Of a DNA stretch of 64,000 nucleotides, positions 63,483 through 64,000 are shown piece after piece. The notes under the pieces were generated by a model that ran no database searches, was not told where the DNA came from, and saw only the letters and a list, made by a program, of their open reading frames with translations. Numbering within the stretch: position 1 is the stretch's first letter; every line of letters starts with the position of its first letter. This stretch comes from Leminorella richardii (lineage in GTDB: Bacteria; Pseudomonadota; Gammaproteobacteria; Enterobacterales; Enterobacteriaceae), in NCBI RefSeq assembly GCF_900478135.1, contig NZ_LS483470.1, positions 1,112,501-1,176,500 on the forward strand, read 5' to 3'. The translations under genes were made by a program, and so were the position numbers.

Positions 63483-64000
63483 TTGGATAAAATTGTTGTA
63501 GATGAAGCAGTGAATGAACTGCGCACCATTCAGGATATGCTGCGCTGGTCAGTCAGCCGTTTTAGCGAGGCGGAAGTGTATTACGGCCATGGCGCTAATA
63601 ATCCCTGGGACGAGGCCGTTCAGCTGGTATTGCCAACGCTTTTTCTGTCACCGGATTCTCCTCCGGAAGTTTATCTCTCTCGACTCACCACCAGCGAGCG
63701 CCTGCGAATAGTTGAAAGAGTGGCGCGCCGCGTTGACGAGCGCCAGCCGGTAGCCTATTTAACAAACCGGGCATGGTTTGCCGGGCACGAATTTTACGTT
63801 GACGAGCGGGTGCTCATTCCTCGTTCTCCTATTGGCGAGCTTATTAATCAGCGCTTTTCGTCACTGCTGCCTCACGAGCCCCGCGCTATTTTAGACCTGT
63901 GCACCGGCAGCGGCTGCATTGCTATCGCCTGTGCTTACGCGTTTCCCGAAGCGGAAGTGGACGCAGTGGATATTTCTACCGATGCGCTGGAAGTGGCTGA
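63483..64000 (+). CDS. prmB: 50S ribosomal protein L3 N5-glutamine methyltransferase, 5' part
   Basis: It methylates Gln150 of ribosomal protein uL3. The visible 172 codons (DKIVVDEAVNELRTIQDMLR...) match E. coli PrmB, up to the SAM-binding motif DLCTGSGCIAIACAYAFPEA. The NPPY motif lies beyond the window. The start is TTG 63483 with GGAGGA seven bases upstream; no ATG fits. Confidence 0.94.
   Translation, partial: MDKIVVDEAVNELRTIQDMLRWSVSRFSEAEVYYGHGANNPWDEAVQLVLPTLFLSPDSPPEVYLSRLTTSERLRIVERVARRVDERQPVAYLTNRAWFAGHEFYVDERVLIPRSPIGELINQRFSSLLPHEPRAILDLCTGSGCIAIACAYAFPEAEVDAVDISTDALEVA

Overview
The window is a chromosomal segment of a gammaproteobacterium of the order Enterobacterales. The rRNA, tRNA-Asp, DnaQ, RpoS, MutS, RecA, AlaS and Ccm proteins are all close to their E. 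coli counterparts, and long blocks keep the E. coli gene order. The differences (split ccmH/ccmI, ccm next to argW, no dkgB, yafE, fadIJ or yfdC at their usual places) point to a lineage outside Escherichia/Salmonella, perhaps Budviciaceae or a relative. I cannot fix the genus from the sequence alone.

Layout. Positions 1-3010 hold the end of an rRNA operon: the 3' part of 23S, 5S, a chain of small hairpins, and tRNA-Asp. 3248-8676 is yafD, mltD, gloB, yafS, rnhA, dnaQ and a second tRNA-Asp. 8747-13078 is an accessory catabolic operon on the minus strand: a PdxA2-type dehydrogenase, a four-carbon acid sugar kinase fused to a glucitol-type PTS IIB domain, a KdgT-type permease and a stand-alone glucitol-type PTS IIA protein. 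13505-18793 is a small membrane protein, gmhA, yafJ, dpaA (yafK), apbE and dinB, followed by a second hairpin chain. 19256-26719 covers pepD, gpt, an M20 peptidase with YjiG/YjiH membrane proteins, and a polar amino acid ABC importer. 26848-34415 is a PfkB sugar kinase and the block ftsB-ispD-ispF-truD-surE-pcm-nlpD-rpoS, with surE frameshifted. 34511-38563 is an iron-uptake insert (TonB receptor, binding protein, PPOX flavoprotein) between rpoS and mutS. 38652-49712 is mutS, an AraC-type regulator, a metallo-hydrolase, pncC, recA, recX, alaS, csrA and a tRNA-Ser/tRNA-Arg cluster. 50082-58193 is tRNA-Arg(CCU), the complete ccmABCDEFGHI cytochrome c maturation operon and mlaA. 58353-64000 is a frameshifted fadL, yfcZ, sixA, a tyrosine phosphatase with a small basic partner, two paralogous membrane proteins plus a third remnant, smrB, and the start of prmB.

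Most of the window is conserved housekeeping sequence. The most unusual items are: (1) the PTS IIB domain fused to a DUF1537-type kinase, with a matching IIA protein in the same operon and no membrane IIC domain, which suggests phosphotransferase control of the kinase; (2) two related multi-hairpin elements, after 5S rRNA and after dinB, each lying between two copies of the host gene's 3' end, with paired base changes that keep the stems; (3) an 18-base match to the universally conserved 530 loop of 16S rRNA just upstream of a small basic ORF, so that its transcript would carry the antisense; (4) single-base frameshifts in surE and fadL, both in G runs.

Recognised regulatory sites are LexA boxes before dinB and recA, a Fur box before the TonB receptor, a probable FadR site before fadL, and several strong hairpin terminators. 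I found no insertion sequence, prophage or CRISPR array.
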